Assembly: GCA_030052745.1 (NCBI GenBank)
Contig: JANBVO010000003.1
Coordinates: 1,736,001 to 1,800,000, forward strand
DNA length: 64,000 bases
Source: Pleurostoma richardsiae
Taxonomy: Eukaryota > Ascomycota > Sordariomycetes > Calosphaeriales > Pleurostomataceae
Direction of reading: 5' to 3'
Shown piece after piece: positions 11,296-23,593 of the stretch. Position numbers and translations under genes: made by a program. Position 1 is the first letter of the stretch. Each line of letters begins with the position of its first letter. The notes beneath the pieces were generated by a model. The model saw only the letters and a program-made list of their open reading frames with translations, ran no database searches and was not told the DNA's origin.

Positions 11296-14200
11296 GTCGG
11301 CGGAGCCAAGTAAGAGACGGGAGCTTGTTAGACATGCTACGACAAAAGACGTCCGATACGAGGGCGTTATATATACACAGATCTGTTTGAGCCGTCGTCA
11401 ACCAAAATGCAGGGGCAGGAGTGTCGGTCTGGAGCCTCGCTCAGCTGTACGATCAGGAAGTCATCTCGCCAGGCTAGAAGTGGCAGTGAAGTATTTGGAG
11501 ATTTCCTAATTGGGATTTATACCGCGAAACGGCTCGCCCAATCCGGGGCTTCTCAGGGCGCCACAATGGCCATGCCGGATTCTTGGCACCGTATTCTTCG
11601 TAAATGCGTGATGCGAGCTCGACTTAGCGGACGGCAGTGGCTTGCATCCGTCCACGTTGTTGTCTCAGAGCCTCTCCGCGCTCCTGGGTCTTGCCATTTG
11701 GCTTCGACTCTTGTCTCCCTGTATGAGTCAAATTCATCAACTCATCGACTGAAGGGAGGTTGCTGTGTCTCCCTGCCCGCTTCCAGAGGCTATCTCGTGC
11801 GCCCAGTAAGACGGCCCAAGGTCGTGCCGCAAGGCGACGAGCGAAGACAAACCGGCTGTCGATCCTGAAACCTTCCTGGCCGAGGACAGCGGCAAGACCT
11901 CGCATGCATGAGCCACACCTTGCCTCACACGAGCTTAGAGCTTATTTTGACCTTCAGCTCCCGGCTTCTCCCCGGGGCCGGCTACTTGTCGTAAAATCGC
12001 TCTACGGAACGGGGCGGACGAGTCCCCACCCGGCCGTCTTCCCGATCCCTGCATATGACGCTGTCCGGCGTTCCAAGCCGTCGTCGGACGGCATATCAGT
12101 TCCGCAGGTGAGGCTCACCATGGTTGACTGTTCATACCGGTTGCACTAGATTGCCCTTACCCTTACCCTTGTTGGACAACAAGATACGGGGTAGTATCAA
12201 GTAGAAATGCCTCATATGCAATTTCGAGTCCCGTGCCTGATAGCTGAGGCCATTCGCCGTGTTGACCCGTGGACTCTATTTCCGGTGCTTGTCACCGACG
12301 GCCCGGCCGAGAATAGTCGCCCGAACTCTCCATTAGGATGTGTATGTCAACCTGCATCCTCGTGTGAGCGTTTACATGGCCCGGAGGCTTACCGTATGAT
12401 GCCCATAACTACACGTGTAATATGCATGCTGCATTATGGTCACTCGCCTCCGGGTCTGAGGGCCTCGCTGTTATCCGCGTTCATTATCTTTGACGAACTG
12501 TGCCTCGCTTCTGACTGTGTCCTCGTCACTAGCAGCTGTAAGTGAATGAGTAATGCCATTCTGAGGCTGTCGTTCTGTCTAGAAGCAAGTCCTTGTAAGG
12601 CTCGCACCATCCGCCAACCCCGGAACGAATAGCCTAGGAGACTCCGAGAAGCACAGAGCATTTCATAGAGCAAGGGAAGGAGAGAATGGTGACCCAGAAG
12701 GGTATCATGTGCGGGCGACACAAGAAAGCTTCTTGCTTGCCATATCCAAGAGTATTCTAGGATGTAATATGATTGGCCAAGACAGTACGGCGTGCCCCCG
12801 GACGGCGACCGGAGGAGCGTCCGTATGGGTTCGGTGGGACGCCGGCGCTGGTCTGGACTTCCGAAGCTTCCAGTCTTCCTACTAAAGGAATGCTTGAATC
12901 TTGTGTCTATTGTGAGGTGATCGTGCCGCTATCCGCGTGTGTACGGAGCACTCTGGTTGGAGACCCCGCGAATAGCCGGTACCCTCACGTTACCTACCCC
13001 ATCTGTATACGGAGTACCTCCACAGTACACCGTGGTGGGCTGGACTAGAATCCGGGGTCACCAGGCTGTTTTGCTCCGTCGGCCGACTGAGACTCGCCAC
13101 GAGGGAGCTCCATTACGGCTGGATTACGGCGTATTGTCTCTGTGGCCGTTGACCACGTGGTGTCGCCTTCTGATACGCGAGTGCACCTTTTCCCGTCCCC
13201 AACAAGGTGCGACTGATCGATGGCGACGAGGGGGTCGACGGCTGGGTGCTCTCGGGAGCCTCGGGGGTTGAAGGAGCGCGATGGGCACCAGAAATGACGC
13301 ACTGCGATCGCTAGCGGGCCAAGCTGGGAAGCTCACGCCGGTGGGCTGCAGCTTGGAGGCGCTATCCAGACACTCTGGGAACACCACAGTTGCGAGCACC
13401 GTGCCTTGGCTGCTCTGCCTTAGCTTCACTTGCAGCTTAGCCGGGCGCTGATGACGCATGCGGACAGCTCGATGGGCCAGCCGCCTTCAATGGCAGCTGT
13501 TGTGCCTCTGCCACTGTGCATTTCTGCCTGTTTCTCTTATTTTGCCTGGTGTTTTGGAATGCCTATCTAACATGGATGATCGCTTGTTGAGGCAAGAGGA
13601 TTGCCATAACCATTGGCTATCGAGGAAGAGATGACCGGCGATGCTGAATTCAAGAGATGCTTGTGTGCAGCACGGAAAGACATCCGGTACAGCTGCTGTG
13701 CTGGCATTGCTCGAGAACACATCACCAACAATCGCGCGCAATTCGTCGGTTATGGCCTGTTAAGCTCTTTACCGCTCCCTTTATCAACCTCTACTGCTGC
13801 AGAGATCGTGAGCATCGTTCACCGTCATTGTGAATAAGTACATCGACACGTAGATAAGCTTGCAGGTCAGTCACTCTCAATGTCAGGTTTTGTTGCGTCG
13901 GTGAGCAAGAGAAAAAGTAATGGTACATGCATGTCTCAGGATTGTGTAGAATTGAATCTCACGAGAGCCCCTAAATCCCACTGGGACTGGTGCGTAATGT
14001 ACGCGGAACCAGGTACCTCCTAGTCTGCCCGGCGCCGGAAATGTACAAAGGGGGTAATTGAAGGTACGGAGTACTTCATTACGACAGCGCCAGGGTCTCG
14101 AGTTCCTCGAGAATAAGATTCCATATTAAAATCAACACAAAATAATAAGCCCACGCCGCAAGCCACGGCCACCCACAACCCCGTGCTCCCATTCTCGGCC

Positions 14201-14367
14201 GGGACGTGGCCCAGATCCTTTTTAATCACTTTCTCGTTGTGTCTACTACTCCTTTCAGCCCTGGGGACTCTTGCGGCCACCTCGACGTCTCGCCATTGCA
14301 CCGCGACCCTCGGAACGCACCAGTCAAGGGCGGCGCACTCGGGGCGCAGCACCAGTCGTCGGCCGCC
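11296..14367. other. 3.1 kb gene-free interval
   Basis: Holds the FAD oxidase promoter on the left and the EFR3 promoter and leader on the right. The frames between have no family motifs, no credible codon pattern and no splice extension. Two exact copies of the word TACGGAGTA lie here (13008 and 14065) and a near copy (TACGGAGCA) at about 12943. No transposon open frame, inverted terminal repeat or tRNA was recognised. Confidence 0.55.
11367..11375 (-). promoter_or_regulatory. TATA box of the FAD oxidase gene
   Basis: On the minus strand this reads TATATATAA, 72 bp upstream of the ATG at 11295. Sequence, strand and distance fit a core promoter. Confidence 0.5.
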
Positions 14368-17300
14368 ATGAATGCCATCCAGCAGAGGTGCCGGCCGAAG
14401 CACCAGGTGCTGGTGCTCAAGTGCTATCCTCGCACCACAAAGGGCGCCGTCGACGTCAAGCCCAACTCGAGCGAGCTGAGCTACCTGCTCTACTACGCCA
14501 CCTCGCGCAAGACCAAGATCCAGAAGGTCTGCAGCTTCCTCGAGAAGAAGACCGCCTCCGACGTGTGGCGCCTGCGCATTGGGTAAGTCCTGCAGCTACG
14601 GACGAAGGAACCAGAGGGGAACAGTCATTGTTCTACTGCAAGCGCGAGATGGAGCTGGCTTGCAAGCTATGAGACGAGAGAAGCTTGGCTGACAGCGTTG
14701 GGAACACTACAGAAATGTCCAGGTCACACTCCAGATCATCGAGGCTCTGATCGAGAAGAACCCGAAGGACCTACCGCTCTTCGCCATGTCCGTCATCAAG
14801 ATCTTCAATCTCATCCTCGGCTCTAACGACATAACCATGATCGAATCATCCCTCCCTACGTTCGAGGCCTTCTGCACCAACCACGACGCATCCTCGCTTT
14901 TCGCCGACCAGGTCTACCTTAGGGAGTACGAGACGGTTGTCGGAAGATACGCATCCCTCGCGTCCACCCGTGGACCGCCGGTCAAGGTCCAACCGAGCAA
15001 GCCGGTCGCTTTGAGATGGAGGAACGCGGGCCTGGAGGCCATCAAGAGCGTCACCTCGTCCGACGCACTATCCTCCGTGGCCGGTAGGCAGTACAGCATC
15101 GTGGTACCCATGATCCTAGAAAATCTATGGACAGATAATGATGATTTTCTGGAAGTATTACACCAACGGGTGGAGATTGAGGAGAAGGTGGACTCGGAAC
15201 GGCTCCTGAAGCGGAGGACTAGTATGGCTACGGTTCGGACAGCCGAGGAGGCAGGAGATACCAACCCTATCGCGCTCTCGGGCTCCGCGTTAGATGTGGA
15301 CAAACTCGCCGAGGAAGACACCGCGGTCCTAGCGATGCAATGCCTGAAGCAGATTTTCATCGTTCCCAACCGCACACAGATACACGCGGCTACGACGGCG
15401 CTTCTCAAGTTTATCGAGAACAGAATCGGCCAGAACCACCCCGTTATGAGGACAGACCACAACAAGGGCACAGACAGCGGGTGGGCCATCAAAATGTTCG
15501 AGCTTGTCTCGCGATGGGCTCCCGTTCAGGACCGATACGTTATATTGGTGACGGCGATGGACTTTCTGGTGCGGACAGCGCTGACGGACGAGGCCCTGCA
15601 GCTGCACATAGTGCTGACTGCCATGATCGGGTCGCTTCTGCGGTCGGACGTCAACCTGATCGGACTGAGCGTCAATGACGTGCTGGCAGGACTAATACAG
15701 CACATGAAAAAGCTTGCACTGATGCCAGGGGGTCTAGCTGGAGGGAGCCTTAGCGAACCTCTGTCACCCACAGTCGCTGAGGCCGCTGCGAAGAGCACTA
15801 GCCAGCGGAAGGAGCTGCTGGGCCGCATCCAGCATTGCATCGGCGACCTGGCGACTCACGTTTACTATGCCGACCAGATCTCCGACATGATCACAGGCAT
15901 CCTGCTCCGGCTCAAGCCCATAAAGTCGTCGAGTACGGCAAACTCCTCGCCTCGGGGCGAGAAGACTGACGCACCCCAGGCATCGGTTACCAGCGTCTCG
16001 GACGATCACCACGTGGATTCTCTGTTCCCCCTCGTAGTCGCTAAGACTACTGCTCTCAAGGCGATCAAGAGCATCCTTCTCGTCGCGAATCCCAAGACGA
16101 AAATTAGCGGCAATGTCAGTCTGTCACGGAACCGGGTGCCCATCCAAGTATGGGAGGGCACGCAATGGCTGTTGAGGGACCCTGACGGACAAGTACGCAA
16201 AGCGTACGCTGATGCTCTCATCACATGGCTTGACCGGGAGACGACGAAAGCGGATCTGAGGGCCCGTGATGAGCACGCTGCGTACCAACGGCCCTCATTC
16301 AAGAGCGCCAGAGAGCTCCCGCCTGCCATTGGAGGCCGACGGGCCGTGTCGAGTGCCTCAAACCGTGACAAGCCAGTGAGGCTGCCGCGTTCGACCTTCT
16401 TGCAGCTACTGCACGTCGCTATTTACGACAACGCGTTGCAGTTCGTCGACTACGAGACCGACATCGTCCTACTGCACATCCTGCTCGCGAAACTCGTCTT
16501 CGCCTTGGGCGTTAATGCGGTGCGCTACGGGCTTCCCATGATATTCCGCCTGCAGGAGGACATCCAGGAGGTCGAGACACCGATCGCCAAGGTCCGGATC
16601 GGGAGTTTGTGCCACGGTTACTTCTGGACGCTGACTGAAGTGTTTGACTTCGAGGCGTCAGTCGTCGGGCGTGCCATCCACAACGAGATCATAAGGCGTA
16701 GGAGCAAGCACTTCTGGGTCGAAGGCGTCCACATTCCGCCGCCCCTGCTCGAGCTCGTCGGGACTCCCGGCATGCCGCGGCCGCAGCCTAAGATGCCAAT
16801 ACACGAGATAGAGTCGGAAGCTCTCTTGCCGTTCGACGACCGCATCGCCCTGGTTGAGTGTATCTGCACCGGCTACCAGGAGACGACTGTCTCCCCACCA
16901 GTCAGCCCTGCCGCCTCCCCTGGCCGCAGTTTCACACACCCGATCCTGAGCTCAGCATTGAGCGCGTCACCTCGCACCGAGAACGACCATGAGCTGCCAT
17001 CTCGGTACAGAGAGGAACTGCTCACGGAGTGGTCGCGGGAAGCAGCAATGATAGCCATCCAGTCACAGAGCAAGTCCGCCTCCCTCAACGGTTCCCGCGC
17101 TGGCACGTCGGGCACCGGTCGGAAGCTTGCCATTGCTGTAAACGGCTCCCTCGCCAACGGCAATAAGGAACCTATACCCGCCTCTCCGCTGGGCAGCGTG
17201 CAGAACATCCGGCCGGCCTCGCAGCCCGTCGGCCCTACCGGAGTAGGCATGCTCGGCGTTAACATGGCCTCGAAACTGCGCAAGACTAGCGTCAGGAGCG

Positions 17301-17920
17301 GCATCTCTCCGTCCCCTAGCAACCTGTCTAGCCAGAACGGCGGCTATGTCACCTCCGTCGACCAGCTCAAGATGGTCCTCTCAGGCCACGCCAGGCCACC
17401 CAACCTGGGGGCGCCCGCGACGGCGCGCGGCGAGGACGACGATAGCAGCGATAGTATGGTCAGCTATGACATGTCCGCGTCGGAGCTCTCGTTCCAGAAC
17501 CCGCAGCAGGGAGGCCCTGGTGTCCCTCAGGCCAGAGTGGACTCGCCACGCTCGAGGTCCGTCTCCAGGGAGCGCAAGGTCTCGCTCGCCGAGTCTCTCG
17601 GCCCGCTCAACTCCAACCCGCCCGACATGGACCCGGTACCTCCCGTGCCACCCCTGCCGGCGCCCTTGGCCGGCGAGACCCGAGCTGTGATCTCCCCGCC
17701 GCCCATTGCCGTCCAGGACCACGCCCTGACGCAGTCGCCGGTCAAGGCCCCGGCCAGGCGCAGCATCAAGAGCAGGGGCGGGGACAGCGTGCTGTCGTCC
17801 GCGTTCGCCACGGGCGAGGACGCCGCGCCGGCGATGGACCTGCAGTCGCTGCTCAACGGGATCGATAGCCGGGCTGGGGAGAGGGGCGGCCTGAGCAACG
17901 TCACGAAGCCTCCTTACTGA
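14368..17920 (+). CDS. EFR3: EFR3, plasma-membrane anchor of the PI 4-kinase complex
   Basis: Efr3-family protein, 1,140 residues. In yeast Efr3 holds the Stt4 PI 4-kinase at plasma-membrane patches with Ypp1. Exon 1 is 14368-14582, the intron 14583-14712 (GTAAGT...ACAG) and exon 2 is 14713-17920; the join reads WRLRIGNVQVTLQIIEALIE. The N-terminus MNAIQQRCRPKHQVLVLKCY is strongly family-like, with basic and cysteine residues that could contact the membrane. The ATG follows GGCCGCC, so I chose it over the in-frame ATG at 14206. Helical, HEAT-like sequence fills residues 40 to about 700. The last 400 residues are low-complexity, Ser/Pro-rich and probably unstructured, with many SP and RxxS sites. 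It is much longer than the yeast protein because of this tail, as is usual for filamentous fungi. Confidence 0.93.
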
Positions 17921-18959
17921 GCTGTTTTTGTCTCTTTGGGTCTCTCCTCTTGTTGTTTATAGGGTAGAGAAAAGGGGGTATTTTGATCTAGTACTTCTCT
18001 TGGCAGTTCCGCAGCGCTGTTTACTGTTTAATCCTGCCGGGTCCTTTGTAGGCCTAGCATTGTACTTCTATTGATCCAGCCTGCGTGCGTCTCCTCCGTC
18101 GTTCCCTTTTCGTCCTCGGCACCAGTACCAGTCAGCTCTTGCTCAACCGCATCAGAATGAGGGCACATCGTTCATGTTGGAATGCTTGAGTTTCTGGGTA
18201 GCAGAAAAGGAAAAAGCAAATGTAGAGGGAGGGGCAACAGGAGAGGCAACTCTGGGGGGCGGCGAGGTGCATTTGCATTTGCATTTGAAGTGTCTTAGAT
18301 ACAACTTTTGCTTCTTCCCATGCTTCTTTCGGCCTTCTATTCTCTTTGTGTGTACTATATACTCTCGTGTATATCCTACGACGGGGGAGGAGATTGAGGA
18401 CGGCGGCTATCGTATTTACTTCTCCGTGGCAATAGTAAATAGGTTCAGCGCAAACAAAGAGGTGGCCAAGAGGCGAGGCTTTGGGCGTGGCTTCTTTGCT
18501 AGCATGTATATCACGATGAGTTCATCGGATACCTAAAAGTGTATAGTTGTGTAGGTATGTCTATCTGGGCTCTCTTCCGCAGTCTATCTTTGTTGTGCTC
18601 TCGCTCTTCTTGCCGCCCGGGGAGGGACAAGCACAGCAGAGTCATCCTTCCATTCCATCTGGCAACGGAAGGGCGCAAGAAGATGCGTGACCTTGCTCCC
18701 CATCGTCTTAATTGATAATTAGACCATGTACCTCCTCAACTAATGTGAGGTATGTATCACTTATCACAAGTCGGTGTTAGGGAGGATCCCAGCAGAGATC
18801 CCGGTGGTGGCAAAGACCCCCAGCATCTGAAATAAAGTGGACCCGCAGCTCCGGCCGGCAACGGCAAAGAAATTCTTATCAAGACGTCAACACCAATCTC
18901 TCCATCTTCGCCGTGTCTGTCCCCTTCTCCAGGCATACAAAACCCACAACCCACTCAAT
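17921..18959. other. EFR3-ATP12 spacer
   Basis: About 1.0 kb with the EFR3 3' region and the ATP12 promoter. It contains a short TGCATT repeat (18268) and an AT-richer stretch near 18340-18540. No gene recognised. Confidence 0.55.
18268..18287 (+). repeat. TGCATT tandem repeat
   Basis: Three head-to-tail copies of TGCATT plus two bases. Each junction makes ATTTGCAT, the octamer word. It lies about 350 bp past the EFR3 stop. Probably a simple repeat in or after the 3' UTR. Confidence 0.6.
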
Positions 18960-20262
18960 ATGAAACCCTCAATACCGCCACGCTCCCTCCCCCTCCGCGC
19001 GCTCCTCGCCCCCCGGCAGGAGCACCAGCGGCTCTGCGTCCGCCTCCAGCGCTGCATATCCACCTCGCCCCCGGCGCCTGCCTCCGTCGCCCCCGTCTAC
19101 GGCACCGGCCCGCCCCCCGAGCCGCCCGTCCCCAGCGCCGAGCATCCGGACGCGCGCATCGCCCGGCGCAGGCGGCAGGCCGAGCTGCTGCGGCAGGCGC
19201 AGGGCCTGCGGGGCCTGAAGAAGACCGACAGCAACAGCGCCAAGGCGGCGGGGCTGAAGAGGCGCTTCTGGCAGCACGTCGACGTCAAGGAGGTCGATGG
19301 TACGGTTTCTCTCTCCTGCCCTGATTACATCCCCCAGAATGCTACTACTTCAAGAGACTTTCATGCTAACACGCAAGGGATTAGGCGCCTACGAAATCCA
19401 CCTCGACACCCGCCCCCTGCGGCACCCGACCACAAAGTCCATCATCCGCCTGCCCCTCTCCAAGCCGCACCTCGCGCACGCCCTCGCCCTCGAGTGGGAC
19501 CTCCTGACCTCCGCGCAGCAGGCGACCCGGCAGCACCTGATCCCGCTGACCAGCCTGGTCTGCCGGGCCCTCGACATCGGCGCCGACGACGCCGAGCACG
19601 AGGCCGCCGGCCCCGGCGGCCGGTCGTCCGACCGCCTGCCCTTCGCACCCATCCGCACCTCCATCGCCACCGTCCTCCTCCGCTACCTCGACACCGACTC
19701 CCTGCTGTGCTGGGCCCCGCCGCCCGACCCCCTCACCGACGGCGCCGGCGCCGGCGGCGTCCCGCTGCGCGACCTGCAGGAGCGCACGGCCGGGTCCATC
19801 GTGCGCTTCCTCACCAGCGAGGTCTGGCCCGGCGTCGAGATCCACCCCGTGCTGGACGGCAGCAGCATCGTGCCCCGCGCGCAGAAACCCGGCGTTCGCG
19901 AGGTCGTGCAGGGCTGGGTCATGGGCTTGCAGCCGTGGGACCTGGCCGGGCTCGAGCGCGCCACGCTGGCGGGCAAGGGCCTGCTGGGCGCGGCCAGGCT
20001 GGTGGCCGAGTGGAGCGAGGGGAGCGCCGGCCGGGGGCCGGGCAGGAGGCTCAGCGACCTTGAGGGTGCTGCCGAGGAGGATGCGGAGGGCGCGGGGAGG
20101 TTTGGCGTGGAAGAAGCAGCGAGGGCGGCGAACCTGGAGGTCGACTGGCAAACCGGAAGATGGGGAGAGGTTGAAGATACTCACGATGTTGAGAAAGAGG
20201 ATCTCCGCCGGCAGTTGGGCAGTGTCATCTTGCTCGTTTCCGGAACGGGCTCCACGAGGTAG
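18960..20262 (+). CDS. ATP12: ATP12, F1-ATPase assembly chaperone
   Basis: Mitochondrial chaperone that binds the F1 alpha subunit and is needed to assemble the F1 sector of ATP synthase. It is 405 residues long. Exon 1 is 18960-19299 and exon 2 is 19385-20262; the intron 19300-19384 has donor GTACGG and acceptor ATTAG. Joining gives VKEVDGAYEIHLDTRPLRHP, the conserved start of the ATP12 domain. The N-terminus is rich in Arg, Ser and Leu without acids (MKPSIPPRSLPLRALLAPRQ), as expected for a matrix presequence. Later conserved parts include LEWDLLTSAQQ, a LTSLVCRALD segment and REVVQGWVMGLQPWDLAGLE. The C-terminus ends VILLVSGTGSTR. Several Ala/Gly-rich insertions make it longer than yeast Atp12. 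Confidence 0.9.
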
Positions 20263-20926
20263 ACGATACCAGGACACAGGAAGGATGATAGATCTGCTGT
20301 ATGATCAGTGTATCCATAGGCAATGAGCGCGAGATGTGGCGCATGTATCTTGATAAACTGGTGCATTGTGAGCTACCTAATAGCTGTAGCATGTGTCAGT
20401 GGCCGCAGAGCCTTGCTACAAGGCAAAAAAAATCGAAGAAAAGACACCGAGCCACAAGTTCACCGGAATAAAACACCTCGAATTACATGTCCTTCCTGCC
20501 AGACGCCTATCCCCTCGGTCATGTCCGCAGCCTGCAAAGGTCAGGCAAGGAAGCAGACTGAGTTGACCACCAGAGCGCAATAACAGAACCTGAAATAGAA
20601 AGATCGGGCTCTTTGGAGAGTCGTTTTATAGGTTGCAAAAGACCAAATGAGAAAGCCTGAGAGAGATGATGGCCCCGGTTTGGTGAGACGATCCTGAAGC
20701 AGCGTATTTGCGAGAGAAAGCTTTTCAAATGGAGGTGAGCTAGGCCAACAACAGTCAGTGTGTCCAAGGCCAAGTCAGATCCCGCAATATGGCCGCTTAA
20801 GCAAGGATGTGACGGCGTATAAGCTGAATGATAGCTTTTGCGGGAAAAGATATTGATACAGTATGGTGTTCGTCGAGTTGCCGGTTGATCCTGGTCAGGC
20901 CCCTAGACTGTAGTTGCAAACGAGAA
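20263..20926. other. Convergent 3' spacer
   Basis: 664 bp between the ATP12 stop and the stop of the AlkB-like gene. Short frames only; nothing recognised. Confidence 0.55.
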
Positions 20927-23593
20927 CTAGTTGGGAACAGTCGCTCGCCAAACCTGGGCTGCTTCATCACCCGCAAAGTCCTGCATCTGCTTGAAGGACT
21001 GGGCTATCTGCTCAGGGGAGGACACCGACAGATCGCCAGAATAGGCGAACTCATCCGCCCGTTGAGGCACAGTACCATATTCGGTGGCAGTGGCTTTCTC
21101 ATCCTCAGGTATAGCGTCTGAGCGTATATGGCGGCTTGTAAGCGCAAAACGGCGTTTACCAAATGGCTCAACAGCATGCTAAGCAAGTTAGCTACTGGAG
21201 TAAAACTGGCGGCAAGAGAAACTGGCGAACCCACCTCATAGTATTTATGAATAGCACGGCCGTGCATGACGACCATGTCGCCATGTGACAAGAGGAACTC
21301 GAGGACCGGCTTGGCCTCGTTGTTTGATGTCGTCCCACAGGAGAAATCTAGACCGGACTTCTTCTTAGGTCGAATAGACATGAATGACGGCGACCCCAAG
21401 GACAGTGTTACTACTGTTGGCCCCAGCTGAGCCTCGCCGTCATCGTGGTACTGGATAGCTGTGAGTACAATGCGAGTAGTTTCATGATTATATCGCTTAC
21501 TTACTGCGATGCTGTCACCTTCCATATATCCCAGGCTAAGCAATTCATTGAGATCACGGTAGCAGCCATTCTTTGTGGTACTTAAGGGTGTCTCTTCTGA
21601 ATTTAAATGTGCGGAAAAGAGCCTGTCGGATGCCGCGATGGCAATCTTTCCGGCCCATCGAAGACGTTGGAGTGCCTTGAGGATCACATCTGGCGCCTCC
21701 GCGAAACTCTTCGAGGCCACTGTAACCCCAAATTTGTAGGGAGCTCCCTGATAGTATCGGTCAGCTCATTTCCGGTAGGAGCACTCCAAGAGACTAACGA
21801 AATTCTGCTGGAAGTGTCTAGTGAACACCTCAAGGTATGCTGTATCGTGTTAGGAACTGCTTGTGGTCGCCAAAGTTCGTACTGAGTCGACCTACTGTTC
21901 TTACATCTTACAGCGTTCCGATGGAGGCCGACGTTAGCGGATTCCATCTGTCTGAACAGATCATCAGGTCCGTCTCCCTGCTTGCGGACGTGGTCATCTG
22001 CCGTGAAAACGGTTATGCTCCCGATGGCGTTCGTAGACTTTTCGGGATCCTGGGGGTCCTTCGGGTCAGAGAGGACATAGCTGGTGACTATATAATGGCC
22101 GAGGCGAAAGTCTCTTTGAGGAATAGAAGTAGCTCGAGTAATGGTGACGTGGTCCTCAAGGGTAACACCCTGGCGTGTATCAGACACATTCTTTAGACGG
22201 CGACGGTTCATGCCCAAAGCGTGTTCTCTCTGTTCTTTCTCCACCTTCTCCAGAATGTATGGTTTGACGACAGCCGGGACAACGGTCTCGCAACTCTCAC
22301 ACTTCCAGCAGTCCCAGAACCGTCGTCGTGTACAGCAACCGCAGGCCCTGCACACGATTCCACTTCGGGAAGCGATATCGGTGCCATGATCATCCTTTGG
22401 AGAAGGGAGTGGTGGGACAAGGGGCGGAATAGGGTGATTCCCACTGTATGCCGTACGCTCCAGGAGGAATTCTGGCACGTACTCCAGCAGGTCGACGTCG
22501 ATAGTATCGTCATTAAATTGGAAGAACTGGGTACATCGATGGCTGAGACATGTCCAACCAGCGGTGAATATGGTCTTGCTGGTTGCATTGCAATGAGGAC
22601 AGGTCTGTGAGTCGGTGCTGAACTTTCCCGTAGTCGCAGAGCTGAGAGTGAAAGGTTGCGTAGCTTCAGCACGGTCAGACCACCACCAGGAATCCTCCTG
22701 GAGGTCTATCTTTTCCAGACGAATTTTGTGAATGAGGATCTCGTCATCCCCATCCATCCTCTTCTCCGCCCAGATGTCGGTGATATGAAACGGAGAGAGG
22801 ACGCTATACTTGTGAGGTGGTTCACAGGGTAAGTTGGGGTATTGTTGGTCTGGAGCACGGGTCAGGCTTTGTATGTGTGAACCTGAAAACGGCAAGACTT
22901 ACCTAGGACTACCATGAGAGGATGTTTACCCTCATGTGCATTCGTCCAGGCTTTGAACGTGCTAGGCATGTGATTCTTGGTTCGGCGCATGTTGCCTCCT
23001 TCGTCCTTGGAGCGGCCGCCACCCCTGAAAAGAAGTGTTATCCAACGGACACACAAAAAGAACAGTTCTGGCGATACTAACATGGTTGTGATAACCACTT
23101 GCTTACCAAGAACATCTCGGATCTCGATTCCAGAACTGATGAGCATACCACGTGCGATGTTGTCCCGGCGATAGAGACCACCTTGATGTGCCTTGAAATA
23201 GTCCAGTGAATCGCACAGAGCTTGGCGCTTGTCAGCCCAAACCAAGTCCACCCCTTCGATCAGCTTGGGGGCATTGCTAGGTTCCGTTGAATCGTCTGGT
23301 CCAAAGCTGGGATTGGACCCCGCCACAGCGGAAGAATCATGGATATCACCGTGTAGATTGTTAGGCTTCTTGTCGCCATCACATTCAGGGGTGTTGTTGA
23401 GATCCGTGGGAGATGTCGTGCACAAGTCTTGAGCAGTCAGAATATCCTTGGTATCTTCAGAGTGCTCACCCTTGACTTTCTTTAGCACGTGGTCGCTAGG
23501 AACGCCAGTGGCCTCGGGGCTATGCTCGCGCTTCAGTTCGAGCAGCTGAACATTACCGCTGATCTGGGATAGAGGTGTCTGCTTTGTCGCCAT
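20927..23593 (-). CDS. AlkB-like 2OG/Fe(II) dioxygenase with two cysteine clusters
   Basis: Seven exons: 23593-23082, 23024-22903, 22849-21905, 21839-21799, 21747-21505, 21450-21235 and 21178-20927, giving 776 residues with introns of 51-65 bp. The C-terminal catalytic domain resembles AlkB/ALKBH: YHDDGE gives the H-x-D pair (H623, D625), then LGPTVVTLSLGSPSFMSIR, then MVVMHGRAIHKYYEHAVEP with the distal His (H694). RRFALTSR carries the R-x5-R pair for 2-oxoglutarate and substrate (R703, R709). Two Cys clusters precede it: C295, C298, C312, C317 (CxxC-x13-CxxxxC) and C378-C398 (CRACGCC...CWKCESC). An N-terminal domain (about 115-240) containing YFKAHQGGLYRRDNIARG is conserved in fungal relatives as far as I recall, but its function is unknown to me. 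The likely reaction is oxidative demethylation of DNA, RNA or protein; the substrate is unknown. The exon 5/6 junction has one alternative phase. Confidence 0.82.

Noticed and set aside
12154-12170. CCCTTACCCTTACCCTT as an interstitial telomere
   Set aside because: The fungal telomere unit is CCCTAA/TTAGGG; this is CCCTTA and under three copies.
19381-20277. 298-codon minus-strand frame opposite ATP12
   Set aside because: Low-complexity Ala/Gly/Arg translation caused by GC-rich codons of ATP12 on the other strand.
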